A stretch of 64,000 nt of DNA, from contig NZ_JAUSYV010000002.1 in NCBI RefSeq assembly GCF_030817055.1, forward strand, positions 124,001-188,000, given 5' to 3'. Source of the DNA: Bacillus sp. V2I10. GTDB taxonomy: Bacteria; Bacillota; Bacilli; Bacillales; Bacillaceae. A program made the translations under genes and the position numbers. The stretch's first letter is position 1. Every line of letters begins with the position of its first letter. The notes under the pieces are model-generated. The model was not told the origin of the DNA. It made no database searches and saw only the letters and a program-made list of their open reading frames with translations. This document shows positions 35,433 to 44,212 of this stretch, in pieces.

Positions 35433-35960
35433 TTAAAATCTATCAATTATAAATTCATAATCCCCATCTGGATTATTATCGTAAAGCATCTCTCTTAGAA
35501 AATAGGCTAAATGTCTATTCATCTCATATAAATTATTAAGGCAATCATTTAAATGATCTAAATCCTTCTTTAAATAGCCTCCATTCTTATAATTTTTCCA
35601 AGCCTCTGTAACATTATTCAAGACCATTCTAGGTGTAATACCGTTTGTACCAAAGCCAGTGTTATCCATTACATTTCCATCCCGAATATATTGTCTCACT
35701 TCAGGAATATAATCTAATGCTACAATTGCCTCTCTATATTGGCTTATCTCATCTTCAACAGCTTTTGAAATTCTATCTACTAAATTCTTGTTTAATTTAT
35801 CTATTAAATCAATATTTTTTAAAACTTCCTCTATCGAAGAAGCATTTGAAACATATTTTTGAATCGGAGAATCTTTTATTTTAGATTTGTCTTGAATTTT
35901 CATAGCTAATTCTAGAGAATCAGCTATCTTTTCCAATATATCGTAATGATACTCGAACAT
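35433..35960 (-). CDS. Hypothetical protein, helical, 175 residues
   Basis: I do not recognise the family. The product is soluble, acidic and predicted mainly helical (VLKNIDLIDKLNKNLVDRI and later LNDCLNNLYEMNRHLAYFL), with no signal peptide, membrane segment or metal motif. A central NTGFGTNGITPRMVLNNVTE is the only distinctive stretch. The ATG follows TTAAGGTTTCTTT, a weak but usable site. It lies alone between repeat copy B and the first BCCT gene, on the same strand as both neighbours. Codon use looks normal and the frame is intact, so it is probably a real accessory gene. Confidence 0.6.
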   Translation of the reverse strand: MFEYHYDILEKIADSLELAMKIQDKSKIKDSPIQKYVSNASSIEEVLKNIDLIDKLNKNLVDRISKAVEDEISQYREAIVALDYIPEVRQYIRDGNVMDNTGFGTNGITPRMVLNNVTEAWKNYKNGGYLKKDLDHLNDCLNNLYEMNRHLAYFLREMLYDNNPDGDYEFIIDRF

Positions 35961-36271
35961 AAAGAAACCTTAAAATACGTTCCTACCTTATATTTGGAAT
36001 TAAACTTTTTGTGAGGTTCTTCAACTATCGGGGTGCTTTCCTTAAAGAATCGGCTGCAATTTACTGAACTCCCTCGATAACTAAGAAATATCTCTTAAAA
36101 ATGAAAGCAGTCAAAAGCCTATCTTGTGTGAAAAATTGATAAAACCATTACTTTTTGTTTATCTTTTTCTATAATTAAACGTTTGTTTAAAAATTTAAGC
36201 AAACATTCATATATTAATTATGGAACGATAATTATCTGAGGAATTTTATTTAAGTTTTAAACGGATAAAAC
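35961..36271. other. Intergenic region with an orphan operator-like palindrome
   Basis: No gene. GTTTGTTTAAAAATTTAAGC continuing with AAAC (36181-36204) is a 24-bp inverted repeat of the kind bound by TetR regulators, but no promoter or gene is directly downstream of it on either strand. Confidence 0.4.
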
Positions 36272-36310
36272 AAAAAGAGTGAGTGTCCCTTTATGAACGA
36301 CCCTCACTCT
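36272..36310 (-). terminator. Terminator after BCCT transporter 1
   Basis: AGAGTGAG (36276-36283) pairs with CTCACTCT (36303-36310), extended by further pairs, and is followed by five T residues on the minus strand. Confidence 0.75.
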
Positions 36311-36396
36311 ATTCGTAAGTAATAGGAATCAACAGTGTTACCTTACTATCGTACTTCAGCTAACACTTCGCTTTAATTCGTCACAGGAGTTGCTAT

Positions 36397-37926
36397 TTAA
36401 GAAATAATTTTTTCTTTAGGGATCGGGATAGTGTCTTCTCTAACCTCTTCCTTTAAAGCTTTGAATAATGACCAGCACATGACCACCATAATAATTGCAA
36501 ATGGGAATGCAGCTGCGATGGAGGCAGTTTGTAGTGCCTGCAAACCACCTGCCAAAAGTAATACCGCGGCAACCATTGACTGAATAATCCCCCACGTAAC
36601 TTTAATTTTATTTGAGGGGTCTAAATTGCCTCTTTCGCTGAGCATACCCAACACAAAAGTGGATGTATCAGCTACCGTTATATAATAAATCATCATGACT
36701 GCAAAGCCTACGATACTTAATAAAGAACTTGCGGGTAGATATTCAAAAAAACTAAAAACGGATAAATCAACATTTGAAGTAATTTGTGTTGCTAATTCCT
36801 TTTGACCTAAGTTATGAATCATATGAAGAGCTGATCCTCCAAAGATGGAAAGCCAAGCAAACGTACCAAGTGATGGGACGAATAATACTCCAATGACAAA
36901 CTCCTTTATAGTCCTTCCTTTAGAAATTCTGGCAATAAACATACCTACAAACGGGGCCCATGCGATCCACCATGCCCAATAGAATAAAGTCCAACTCCCA
37001 ATCCACTTGCTGTCATCAAAAGGTCCTAAGTTTAAACTCATATCAACGAAATTACTTGCATAGCCGCCCATAGTATTAAAAAACACTTTAAAAATCGAAG
37101 AAGTAGGTCCCAGTACTAAGACCAAGAACATGATGAAAAACGATAGGATCATGGCCGTGTTGGATAAATATTGAATCCCTCTTTTTAATCCAGTGGATAG
37201 TGAGATTATGAATAGAATAGTAGCAATGGAAATAACGATGATTTGAACAAAAAGAGTATTTGGAATACCAAATAAAGCATTAAGTCCAGCTGAAATTTGT
37301 TTGGCACCCAAACCAAGAGAGGTAGCTATACCGAAGATGGTGGCAAAGACAGCAAGGATATCAATGGTTTTCCCAATCGGACCATGGATTTTCTCCTTTA
37401 AAAGAGGATAAAAAGCAGAACTCACTGATGCTGGTAATCTTCTGTTAAATTGGAAAAAAGCAAGGGCTAACCCAATGACTGTGTAGATAGCCCAGGGATG
37501 GAAACCCCAATGAAAAAATGTATACTCCATCGCTAGATTAGCAGCCGCTTCTGAATTCCCTTCTCCAGAAGGTGGACTCGTATAATGAAATACAGGTTCT
37601 GCAACACTCCAATAGATAATTCCTACACCCGTACCTGCACCAAAAAGCATAGCTAACCAGGATGCTGTCTTAAATTCCGGTTTGTCTGTTTCCTTTCCCA
37701 ACCTAATATGACCGAATTTAGAGAATAGTAAGTAAACTGAAAATATAACAAAAAAGATGGCTGAACTAAGATAAATCCACCCAAAGTAGTCAAGGGTACC
37801 ATTAAAAAAAGCAGTGGAAATCGTTGAGAGGCTCTCTGTAAAAAAGATCCCCCAAATTATGAAAGCAACCGTTAGTAGGACTGAAACATAAAAAACGATA
37901 TTTTCGTTTATCCTCTTTTTACTCAT
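36397..37926 (-). CDS. BCCT-family betaine/choline/carnitine-type transporter 1
   Basis: A 509-residue carrier with about 12 membrane segments, related to OpuD/BetP. The glycine-rich unwound helix is LFGAGTGVGIIYWSVAEPV near residue 95, where BetP has GMGIG. The substrate-cage tryptophan motif is WTLFYWAWWIAWAPFVGMFIA near residue 315, followed by RISKGRTIKEFVIGVL. ATG 37926 follows AAAGGAGGAGTTAAT; the longer frame to 38001 has no such site. It lies upstream of betaine-degrading genes, so betaine or a related methylated amine is the likely substrate. The C-terminal tail is short, lacking the long osmosensory extension of BetP. Confidence 0.94.
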   Translation of the reverse strand: MSKKRINENIVFYVSVLLTVAFIIWGIFFTESLSTISTAFFNGTLDYFGWIYLSSAIFFVIFSVYLLFSKFGHIRLGKETDKPEFKTASWLAMLFGAGTGVGIIYWSVAEPVFHYTSPPSGEGNSEAAANLAMEYTFFHWGFHPWAIYTVIGLALAFFQFNRRLPASVSSAFYPLLKEKIHGPIGKTIDILAVFATIFGIATSLGLGAKQISAGLNALFGIPNTLFVQIIVISIATILFIISLSTGLKRGIQYLSNTAMILSFFIMFLVLVLGPTSSIFKVFFNTMGGYASNFVDMSLNLGPFDDSKWIGSWTLFYWAWWIAWAPFVGMFIARISKGRTIKEFVIGVLFVPSLGTFAWLSIFGGSALHMIHNLGQKELATQITSNVDLSVFSFFEYLPASSLLSIVGFAVMMIYYITVADTSTFVLGMLSERGNLDPSNKIKVTWGIIQSMVAAVLLLAGGLQALQTASIAAAFPFAIIMVVMCWSLFKALKEEVREDTIPIPKEKIIS

Positions 37927-38085
37927 ATTAACTCCTCCTTTATTTCGATAAAAGTGGTTCCTGAGTATTCGGTGGTGCGCTTCATCCCTTTTCTTTTGCA
38001 CGAATTCGAAAAAAAATGTGTGTAATAAAATATTATTTTACATTCAATTCCTCCTATTCGAATTTTTTTTAACAACCCTAATCAA

Positions 38086-38100
38086 GATAATACCATAATC
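38086..38100. promoter_or_regulatory. Shared BCCT upstream motif, copy 1
   Basis: GATAATACCATAATC, about 160 bp upstream of BCCT gene 1. The same 15-mer with one change is at 41221-41235 upstream of BCCT gene 2, in the same orientation. It has dyad character (GAT-N-AT ... AT-N-ATC). It could be an operator for the TetR regulator between the two genes. Confidence 0.5.
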
Positions 38101-38966
38101 ACAATTAAAATTAACTAATAATTTTAAATATTAGATATTTTCTAAAAAAAAACAATTGTTTAAACATTAAAAAGGTCACTATTAAATTGCATTTATCGCA
38201 CTTTTTTGTTAAATTTTTACGCACAATTCCCACTTTAATCTTGTACGACTATTCAGTATAAGCCTTAGGCTTGTAACGCTCGAGGGACATCTGCATAAAT
38301 GATCGACCCCAGGTTCATCCGCACACCTTCAAACGTATTCTGGATCACGCCTGTGACCATCCTAATCCATCTCAAAGAGTGAAAGCTCGACCGGATAGTT
38401 AGAATTCACAAAAATATCTAACTACAAACGAACGGACGGTGGATCCACCGCATACTTGTGGATAAAAACAAAAAAGCATCTGATCATTGATCAAACACTT
38501 TGCTAAACGCATATGGATATATGAATAATATGCACTCGTGGATATTCACGTTTACCACAGTTGCACATACCATATGTTCACTATATTGGATTCAAAAAAT
38601 TCTCTATAGCCAAGAAAACATTACGCCTATATTACTGCCCGTTAATGTATAAATTTCATTAATTAATAAAGTTCCATTTCTCTTTTGTAAAAAGAACTTC
38701 TTACTTTTCGAGATTCATATTGTTTGAAATTTATAATTTCGATATTCAACTTCTTAGTTCCGATATTACCTATTATCGGAACTTTTTATTGGAGGAGAAA
38801 TTTTGATAAAATTAGGAATTGGACAAGTTAATTGATCACTGATTCACATGTTTCTCTCATAAATAGAAGGACTGGATCCATGTAAGCGACTTCATTGATG
38901 ATATAGAGTGCTATTTTATGTTACACTCAAAATTAATTATAGTAAAACTGAGGTAGGTGTTAAATA
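38101..38966. other. Long intergenic region upstream of the TetR gene, with a GC-richer remnant
   Basis: No intact gene. Between about 38230 and 38510 the base composition is visibly GC-richer than its surroundings. A minus frame reads MVTGVIQNTFEGVRMNLGSI and continues to a stop near 38270, suggesting a fragment of a foreign gene that I cannot name. The rest is AT-rich and should hold the tetR and BCCT1 promoters. Confidence 0.4.
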
Positions 38967-39620
38967 TTGAAAAGACAAAAAGAAAAAAATAAAGAAAAGC
39001 AAAGTGTTCGGATGATGTCTTACTTTATTAATGCAACTGCTGATATTATCAAAGAAGAAGGGATTGATAAAGTTACAATAAGAAAAATCGCTGATTTAGC
39101 AGGTTATAACAGTGCAACGATTTATAACTACTTTGAAGACTTATCCCACCTCATTTTCTTTGCTTCTATGAGGTTTGTAAAAAAATACACGGATGCTTTA
39201 CCAACGTATCTTGAGAAAGCACGAACACCCTTAGAAAGATATTTTTTGATTTGGGAATGCTTTTGTAAATATTCTTTTGAATCTCCACAAATCTACTATG
39301 CAGTATTTTCGGCTAATTTAGGTACTCACCCTATTAATTTAACAAAATATTACGAATACTTCCCAACTGATTTGTTAGCATTTCCAGATGAAATAAAGCC
39401 CATGCTTTTAGAATCTAATTTATCTAAGAGAACACTTATTGCCTTTAACCAATGTATCAGCGAGGGATACATTCAAGAGATGAATGCTGAACGAATTGCA
39501 GAAAGTCATTATTTAATCTGGCAGGGAATGCTTACGCTGTTTATCAATAAAAGATCTACTTATACTGTTGATGAAGCAACAGAAGTAACTGTTAATCACA
39601 TTCGTAATACCATTCTTTAA
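38967..39620 (+). CDS. TetR/AcrR family regulator between the BCCT genes
   Basis: A 217-residue regulator. The N-terminal HTH is in MSYFINATADIIKEEGIDKV, then IRKIADLAGYNSATIYNYF (roughly residues 17-60). The remainder is the helical ligand-binding and dimer domain (for example RTPLERYFLIWECFCKYSF). The TTG start follows GAGGTAGGTGTTAAATA. It is convergent with BCCT gene 2 (9 bp between stops) and divergent from BCCT gene 1. By position it is the local regulator of betaine uptake or use, analogous in role to BetI but not clearly an orthologue. Its operator may be the GATAATA-type motif upstream of both carriers. Confidence 0.87.
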   Translation: MKRQKEKNKEKQSVRMMSYFINATADIIKEEGIDKVTIRKIADLAGYNSATIYNYFEDLSHLIFFASMRFVKKYTDALPTYLEKARTPLERYFLIWECFCKYSFESPQIYYAVFSANLGTHPINLTKYYEYFPTDLLAFPDEIKPMLLESNLSKRTLIAFNQCISEGYIQEMNAERIAESHYLIWQGMLTLFINKRSTYTVDEATEVTVNHIRNTIL

Positions 39621-39628
39621 AGCTAAGT

Positions 39629-41164
39629 TTAAACGACTTCTTTTTTTTCCTCTTTTTGATCAGCTGTCTTATTTGAATGGATTATGATCTGAGCATTCTC
39701 TTCTCTTAATGCTTTATATAAGGTATAGCACATAATAATCATAAGAATGGTAAATGGAAAAGCTGCTGCAATAGATGCAGATTGTAAAGTTTCTAAGCTT
39801 CCGCTTAATAACAGCACGACCGATATGAGAGCTAGAGCTATTCCCCATGTTATCTTAATTCCTCGAGATGGGTTTAATCTTCCTTCTGAGCAAAAAATGG
39901 CTAAAACCAAGGTTGCCGAATCGGCAGATGTGATAAAGAATGTGACAATTAATAGTAAAAAAACAAGACTTAGCACAAAACCACCAGGAAAATTTTCTAA
40001 AAAAACAAACAAAGCTACTGAAACATCATTGTTTACTGCACTAACTAATACTTTATTTCCTAAGTCATGAACCAAATGCAAACTTGAAGCTCCAAAAGTA
40101 GAGAACCAAAAAAATGTTCCTAAGGTTGGAATTATTAAAACACCTAAAATAAACTCTTTGATAGTTCTTCCCTTTGAAACTTTTGCGATAAAGCTTCCTA
40201 CAAACGGTCCCCATGCAATCCACCATGCCCAATAAAATAATGTCCAGCTTGAAACCCAGGAATTATCCCCTATAGGTGGTATTCTTAAACTTGTATATAA
40301 AAATTGATCAAGATAGATTCCTAATGTGTTGGTAAACACTTTAAAAATTTGAGCCGTCGGCCCTAATATTATCAAGATGATCATTAGCGAAATGGCCAGC
40401 AAAATATTCGTGTTTGATATAACCTTCATACCCCTGTCAATGCCAACAAAAGCAGAACCGGTGAATAATAAAGTTAATAAAATAATAATAATTATCTGGT
40501 TGGTGAAATTATTGGGTATATCAAAGAGAAAATTAATACCGCTAGTAATTTGTAACGCTCCTAAGCCCAAAGATGTGGCAATGCCAAATATAGTAGCTAC
40601 AATAGCTAATACATCAATAGTTTTGCCAATAGGACCATATATTCGATCACCCAAGATTGGGGAAAAAATTGAACTAATCAATCCCGGTAAGTTTTTACGA
40701 TATTGAAAAAAAGCGAGACTCAAACCAATAAATGTATAAATCGCCCATGGATGTAATCCCCAATGAAAAAAAGTATACATCATCGCTGTATTTGCAGATT
40801 CATCTGTATTCCCTTCTCCATAAGGTGGTGAGGTATAATGCATGATTGGTTCTGCAACTCCCCAAAACACTAACCCAATTCCCATTCCTGCACTGAATAA
40901 CATAGAAAACCAAGAAACTGTACTGTATTCAGGTCTGTCTGTTTCCTTACCTAATCTTAAATTTCCGAACTTCGAAAACATTAAATAAACAATATAAATC
41001 AGGAAAACAAGAGTTGCTAATAAGTAAAACCAGCCAAAGTATTCTGTTGTAATTTTCAAAAAGGCTCCAGTTAAGTTCGCTATAAGTTCATTGAAAAATA
41101 TTCCAAACAAAATAAATAATCCTGAAATTAACAGTGCAGAAATGAAAACACTATTTTTTTTCAC
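39629..41164 (-). CDS. BCCT-family transporter 2
   Basis: A 511-residue carrier closely similar to the one at 36397-37926. It has the canonical glycine motif FSAGMGIGLVFWGVAEPI near residue 95, the tryptophan motif WTLFYWAWWIAWGPFVGSFI, then KVSKGRTIKEFILGVL. The first copy has GTGVG where this one has GMGIG, so the two may differ in substrate or coupling. The C-terminus is a charged tail of about 25 residues (ADQKEEKKEVV). The GTG start follows GGGAGGGATAAGATAAAA. A near-consensus cre site (41189-41202) and the shared upstream motif lie before it. Confidence 0.94.
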   Translation of the reverse strand: MKKNSVFISALLISGLFILFGIFFNELIANLTGAFLKITTEYFGWFYLLATLVFLIYIVYLMFSKFGNLRLGKETDRPEYSTVSWFSMLFSAGMGIGLVFWGVAEPIMHYTSPPYGEGNTDESANTAMMYTFFHWGLHPWAIYTFIGLSLAFFQYRKNLPGLISSIFSPILGDRIYGPIGKTIDVLAIVATIFGIATSLGLGALQITSGINFLFDIPNNFTNQIIIIILLTLLFTGSAFVGIDRGMKVISNTNILLAISLMIILIILGPTAQIFKVFTNTLGIYLDQFLYTSLRIPPIGDNSWVSSWTLFYWAWWIAWGPFVGSFIAKVSKGRTIKEFILGVLIIPTLGTFFWFSTFGASSLHLVHDLGNKVLVSAVNNDVSVALFVFLENFPGGFVLSLVFLLLIVTFFITSADSATLVLAIFCSEGRLNPSRGIKITWGIALALISVVLLLSGSLETLQSASIAAAFPFTILMIIMCYTLYKALREENAQIIIHSNKTADQKEEKKEVV

Positions 41165-41188
41165 TTTTATCTTATCCCTCCCATTTTT

Positions 41189-41202
41189 AGCAACCGCTTA
41201 CA
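41189..41202 (-). promoter_or_regulatory. cre-like site upstream of BCCT 2
   Basis: Minus strand TGTAAGCGGTTGCT, one mismatch from the cre consensus, 25 bp upstream of the start. A similar TGTAAGCACTTCCT lies on the plus strand at 41401-41414, facing the betaine catabolic genes. Both suggest CcpA control of betaine use. Confidence 0.55.
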
Positions 41203-41220
41203 CTTTTTAGAACTAAACAT

Positions 41221-41235
41221 GATAATATCATAATC
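41221..41235. promoter_or_regulatory. Shared BCCT upstream motif, copy 2
   Basis: GATAATATCATAATC, differing at one base from 38086-38100, 57 bp upstream of BCCT gene 2. A further palindrome, ATAATCATGATTAT (about 41322-41335), lies nearby. Confidence 0.5.
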
Positions 41236-41753
41236 TTGATTTTATTGAAAATAGAATTTTTAGAAAATTTAATTATTTACTTTCTGAAAAAACGAGAATA
41301 TAATTATCTTAATTATTAAATAATCATGATTATCAATTAGGAGTTGATTTATGACTAAGTCAAGAAAACTCTCATGATTTGAATTAAAGACTACTAAAAG
41401 TGTAAGCACTTCCTAATGTAAATCTTCATTGTGAAGAAGTTTATCAGCCTTCTGGAATTATGTACATCTTGCCACTTCCTCAATACTCCTAGAGAAAAAA
41501 TTCTACCTAGATCACTCAAAATTATTTTTTTCTGTCGTAAATGCCACTATGAAACAATTGATTATGGAATATTGTAAACCATTTTTGTGTTCCTACCAAA
41601 CTAAAATGATTAATTAGAAAAAGCAATTAACGTTTTTCTTCTGTCAATTATTTTTTTCTTTGGGTACACCAGGAGCAATAGTAGTTGAATGAGAACAAAG
41701 TAAACCTTGTAACATTACTATGAAGGTAAACGAGGGGAGTGGGACGGAGAGTT
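41236..41753. other. Intergenic region between BCCT 2 and the dimethylglycine dehydrogenase-like gene
   Basis: No full gene. A tiny frame at about 41351 (MTKSRKLS, then stop) follows a good AGGAG site and could be a leader peptide or a truncated gene. The promoter for the betaine genes must lie here; no convincing boxes were fixed by eye. Confidence 0.35.
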
Positions 41754-44186
41754 ATGGAACAAAAGAAAATTGTCATCATTGGTGCAGGTGTTGTTGGATG
41801 TAGTACGGCCTATTATTTAAGCAAAATGGGGCAGCGAAACATTACGGTTATTGAACAAGGGCCGTTATTTGAAACAGGGGGATCAACATCGCATGCTCCT
41901 GGACTTGTGTTTCAACTTGGTTTTTCCAAAGTGCTAACGACATTGGCTTCTCAAACAGTTGAAGCGTTCAAAGAATTAAGTTATGAAGGACAACCCTCTT
42001 TCTATTCGGTAGGAAGTCTTGAAGTTGCAAATACTCACGAACGTTTAGAAGATTTAAAACGAAAAGCAGGCGTTGCAAAATCATGGGGAATGGAGGCATT
42101 TGTTCTTTCACCAGAAGAATGTGCCCAAAAAAGCTCGCTGCTCAACACAGACAACATTTATGGTGGACTGTATGTACCGTCAGATGGAATTGCCAAACCC
42201 CTTCGGGCTGTTGACCAAATGGCTCATTTTGCTAAATCTTGCGGGACTGAATTTTACGGTCACACAGAAGTAACGGACATCGAGGTAGTGGATGGTCAAG
42301 TAAAAGCAGTGGAAACAAGTGCTGGACGTTTTGAAGCGGACTTAATCATCTGCTGTGCAGGATTCTGGGGGCCTCGCATTGGAGAAATGGTAGGCGTCAC
42401 GATTCCTCTTCAGCCAATCGCTCATCAATATGTATTTTCGAATGATTTACAAGAACTAGCTGGTGAAACGGAAGAAGTATCAACGCCGATTATCCGTCAT
42501 CAGGATAGTGCCATGTATTATCGCCAAGTGTTCAATGGGATAGGGATTGGTTCTTACCAACATCGACCATTGCCTGTAGAGGTCAGTGAAATTACGAAAT
42601 ATGGCGAAGCGAAAGAAATGCCGTCTGTAAAGCCGTTTACACCTGAAGATTTTGTAAAGCCATGGCAAGATGCCCTTGAAATCATTCCTGCCTTAAAACA
42701 AGCAGGCGTGAAAAGAGGAATAAACGGGATTTTCTCCTTTACACCTGATGGGATGCCACTACTAGGAGAATCACAAAAAGTACGTGGTTTTTGGGCGGCA
42801 GAAGCTATATGGGTAACTCATTCTGCTGGTGTTGGGAAACAAATGGCAGAATGGATTGTAAATGGAGCACCAACCCTCGATTTGGAGTTGTGTGATATTA
42901 ATCGATTTGACACGTATGCACAAAGCCCTGCTTATTATAAAAAGCGCTCTATTGAAAATTATGAAAAAGTATACGATATTCATCACCCGTTCATGCCGCC
43001 GGAAACTTCGCGCGACATGCGTGTAAGTCCATATTATATGCGTCAAAAAACATTAGGCGCTTATTTTAATGAAAAATCAGGCTGGGAACAGCCGCAATGG
43101 TATGAAGCAAATGATTCTCTGGTTGCAACCTATGAAAAAAGCATCTTAAAGCGCAATGGATGGGCAGCCCAGTATTGGTCGCCAATTATCGAAGCTGAGC
43201 AGCTGCATACGCTTCAATATGCTGGACTTTATGATGTGACAGCAGCGAAAAAACGGTTGGAAATCAGTGGCGAAGGAGCAATTGAGTTTCTGCAGCACCT
43301 AACAACAAGCTCGATCGATATTCCAATCGGGCATGTGACGAGTACCTTAATGCTGCATGAATTAGCTGGGATAAAAGATGAAATAAAAGTGATTCGTACC
43401 GCAGCTTCAACATTCTTTGTTCTTTGCACAGGAGCAGTTGAAGCGAGCTGGATTAAAAAACAAGTGCCTGTATCCAGCCGGGTTGTGATCCAAGATCTAA
43501 CGGCCGGAATGTGCGGTCTTGGTGTAATTGGCGGTAAGGCGAGCGAGATCATGCATTCTCTTGATCCCCAGACTTTTAATAAAAGTGAATGGGAAACTGG
43601 ACAAGCCAAAGAAGGATTTATCGGAAATGTTCCAGTCCTTGCAGTTTACGATTCCTATGCCGGTACAGAAAGATGGGAGTTATTCACAACGTTCGACCAA
43701 GGATTAAAGTTATGGGATGTCCTATTAGATACAGGACGCCACTATCAGCTCATTGCTGCAGGAGACCGTGCACTTGAAAATCTTCGAATCGAATCACTCT
43801 CACTAAGGAATGGAAAAGACTTCTGGAGTGAACATGACCCTTATGAAGTGGGACTCGATCATTTGGTCGACCTTACGAAACCAACTTTCATTGGGAAACA
43901 AGCATTGCTTGGCCGCAAGGCAAAGGGACCAAACCTAGTGTTAACTCCTTTACTGCTGGATGATCCTTCAATGGTTGTGATGGGGTATGAACCAGTATTA
44001 GATGAAGATAAAGTAGCTGGTTTTGTGACAAGTGCTGGATATGCATACAGCCTGGGCAAGGGAATTGTGTATGCCTTGTTATCACCTGAAACTGTCAACA
44101 AAGGAAGCGAATTAAGTATTGAATACTTTGGGAAACGCTACACAGCGAAAAGAATGACCCAATCCACTGTGAGTGCTTATCAATAA
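41754..44186 (+). CDS. Dimethylglycine dehydrogenase-like FAD/folate oxidoreductase
   Basis: An 810-residue two-part enzyme. The N-terminal FAD domain begins IVIIGAGVVGCSTAYYLSKM and has STSHAPGLVFQLG near residue 50, where family members attach FAD to the His. It extends to about residue 370. A C-terminal GcvT-like folate domain (about 430-800) includes DVTAAKKRLEISGEGAIEFLQ and a GcvT C-terminal region near 720-800. This fusion is typical of dimethylglycine and sarcosine dehydrogenases, which pass the methyl carbon to tetrahydrofolate. ATG 41754 follows GGACGGAGAGTT. It leads an operon with sarcosine oxidase-like and GbcA-like genes, so dimethylglycine to sarcosine is the likely step. Confidence 0.88.
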   Translation: MEQKKIVIIGAGVVGCSTAYYLSKMGQRNITVIEQGPLFETGGSTSHAPGLVFQLGFSKVLTTLASQTVEAFKELSYEGQPSFYSVGSLEVANTHERLEDLKRKAGVAKSWGMEAFVLSPEECAQKSSLLNTDNIYGGLYVPSDGIAKPLRAVDQMAHFAKSCGTEFYGHTEVTDIEVVDGQVKAVETSAGRFEADLIICCAGFWGPRIGEMVGVTIPLQPIAHQYVFSNDLQELAGETEEVSTPIIRHQDSAMYYRQVFNGIGIGSYQHRPLPVEVSEITKYGEAKEMPSVKPFTPEDFVKPWQDALEIIPALKQAGVKRGINGIFSFTPDGMPLLGESQKVRGFWAAEAIWVTHSAGVGKQMAEWIVNGAPTLDLELCDINRFDTYAQSPAYYKKRSIENYEKVYDIHHPFMPPETSRDMRVSPYYMRQKTLGAYFNEKSGWEQPQWYEANDSLVATYEKSILKRNGWAAQYWSPIIEAEQLHTLQYAGLYDVTAAKKRLEISGEGAIEFLQHLTTSSIDIPIGHVTSTLMLHELAGIKDEIKVIRTAASTFFVLCTGAVEASWIKKQVPVSSRVVIQDLTAGMCGLGVIGGKASEIMHSLDPQTFNKSEWETGQAKEGFIGNVPVLAVYDSYAGTERWELFTTFDQGLKLWDVLLDTGRHYQLIAAGDRALENLRIESLSLRNGKDFWSEHDPYEVGLDHLVDLTKPTFIGKQALLGRKAKGPNLVLTPLLLDDPSMVVMGYEPVLDEDKVAGFVTSAGYAYSLGKGIVYALLSPETVNKGSELSIEYFGKRYTAKRMTQSTVSAYQ

Positions 44187-44212
44187 AATCAAAACAGCCA
44201 GGAGGATTATAC

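Noticed and set aside
42073..42273. Plus and minus frames inside the dimethylglycine dehydrogenase, oxidase and gcv genes (for example 43229-43609, 44811-45179, 48360-48809)
   Set aside because: All are shadows in other frames of genes with clear family assignment.
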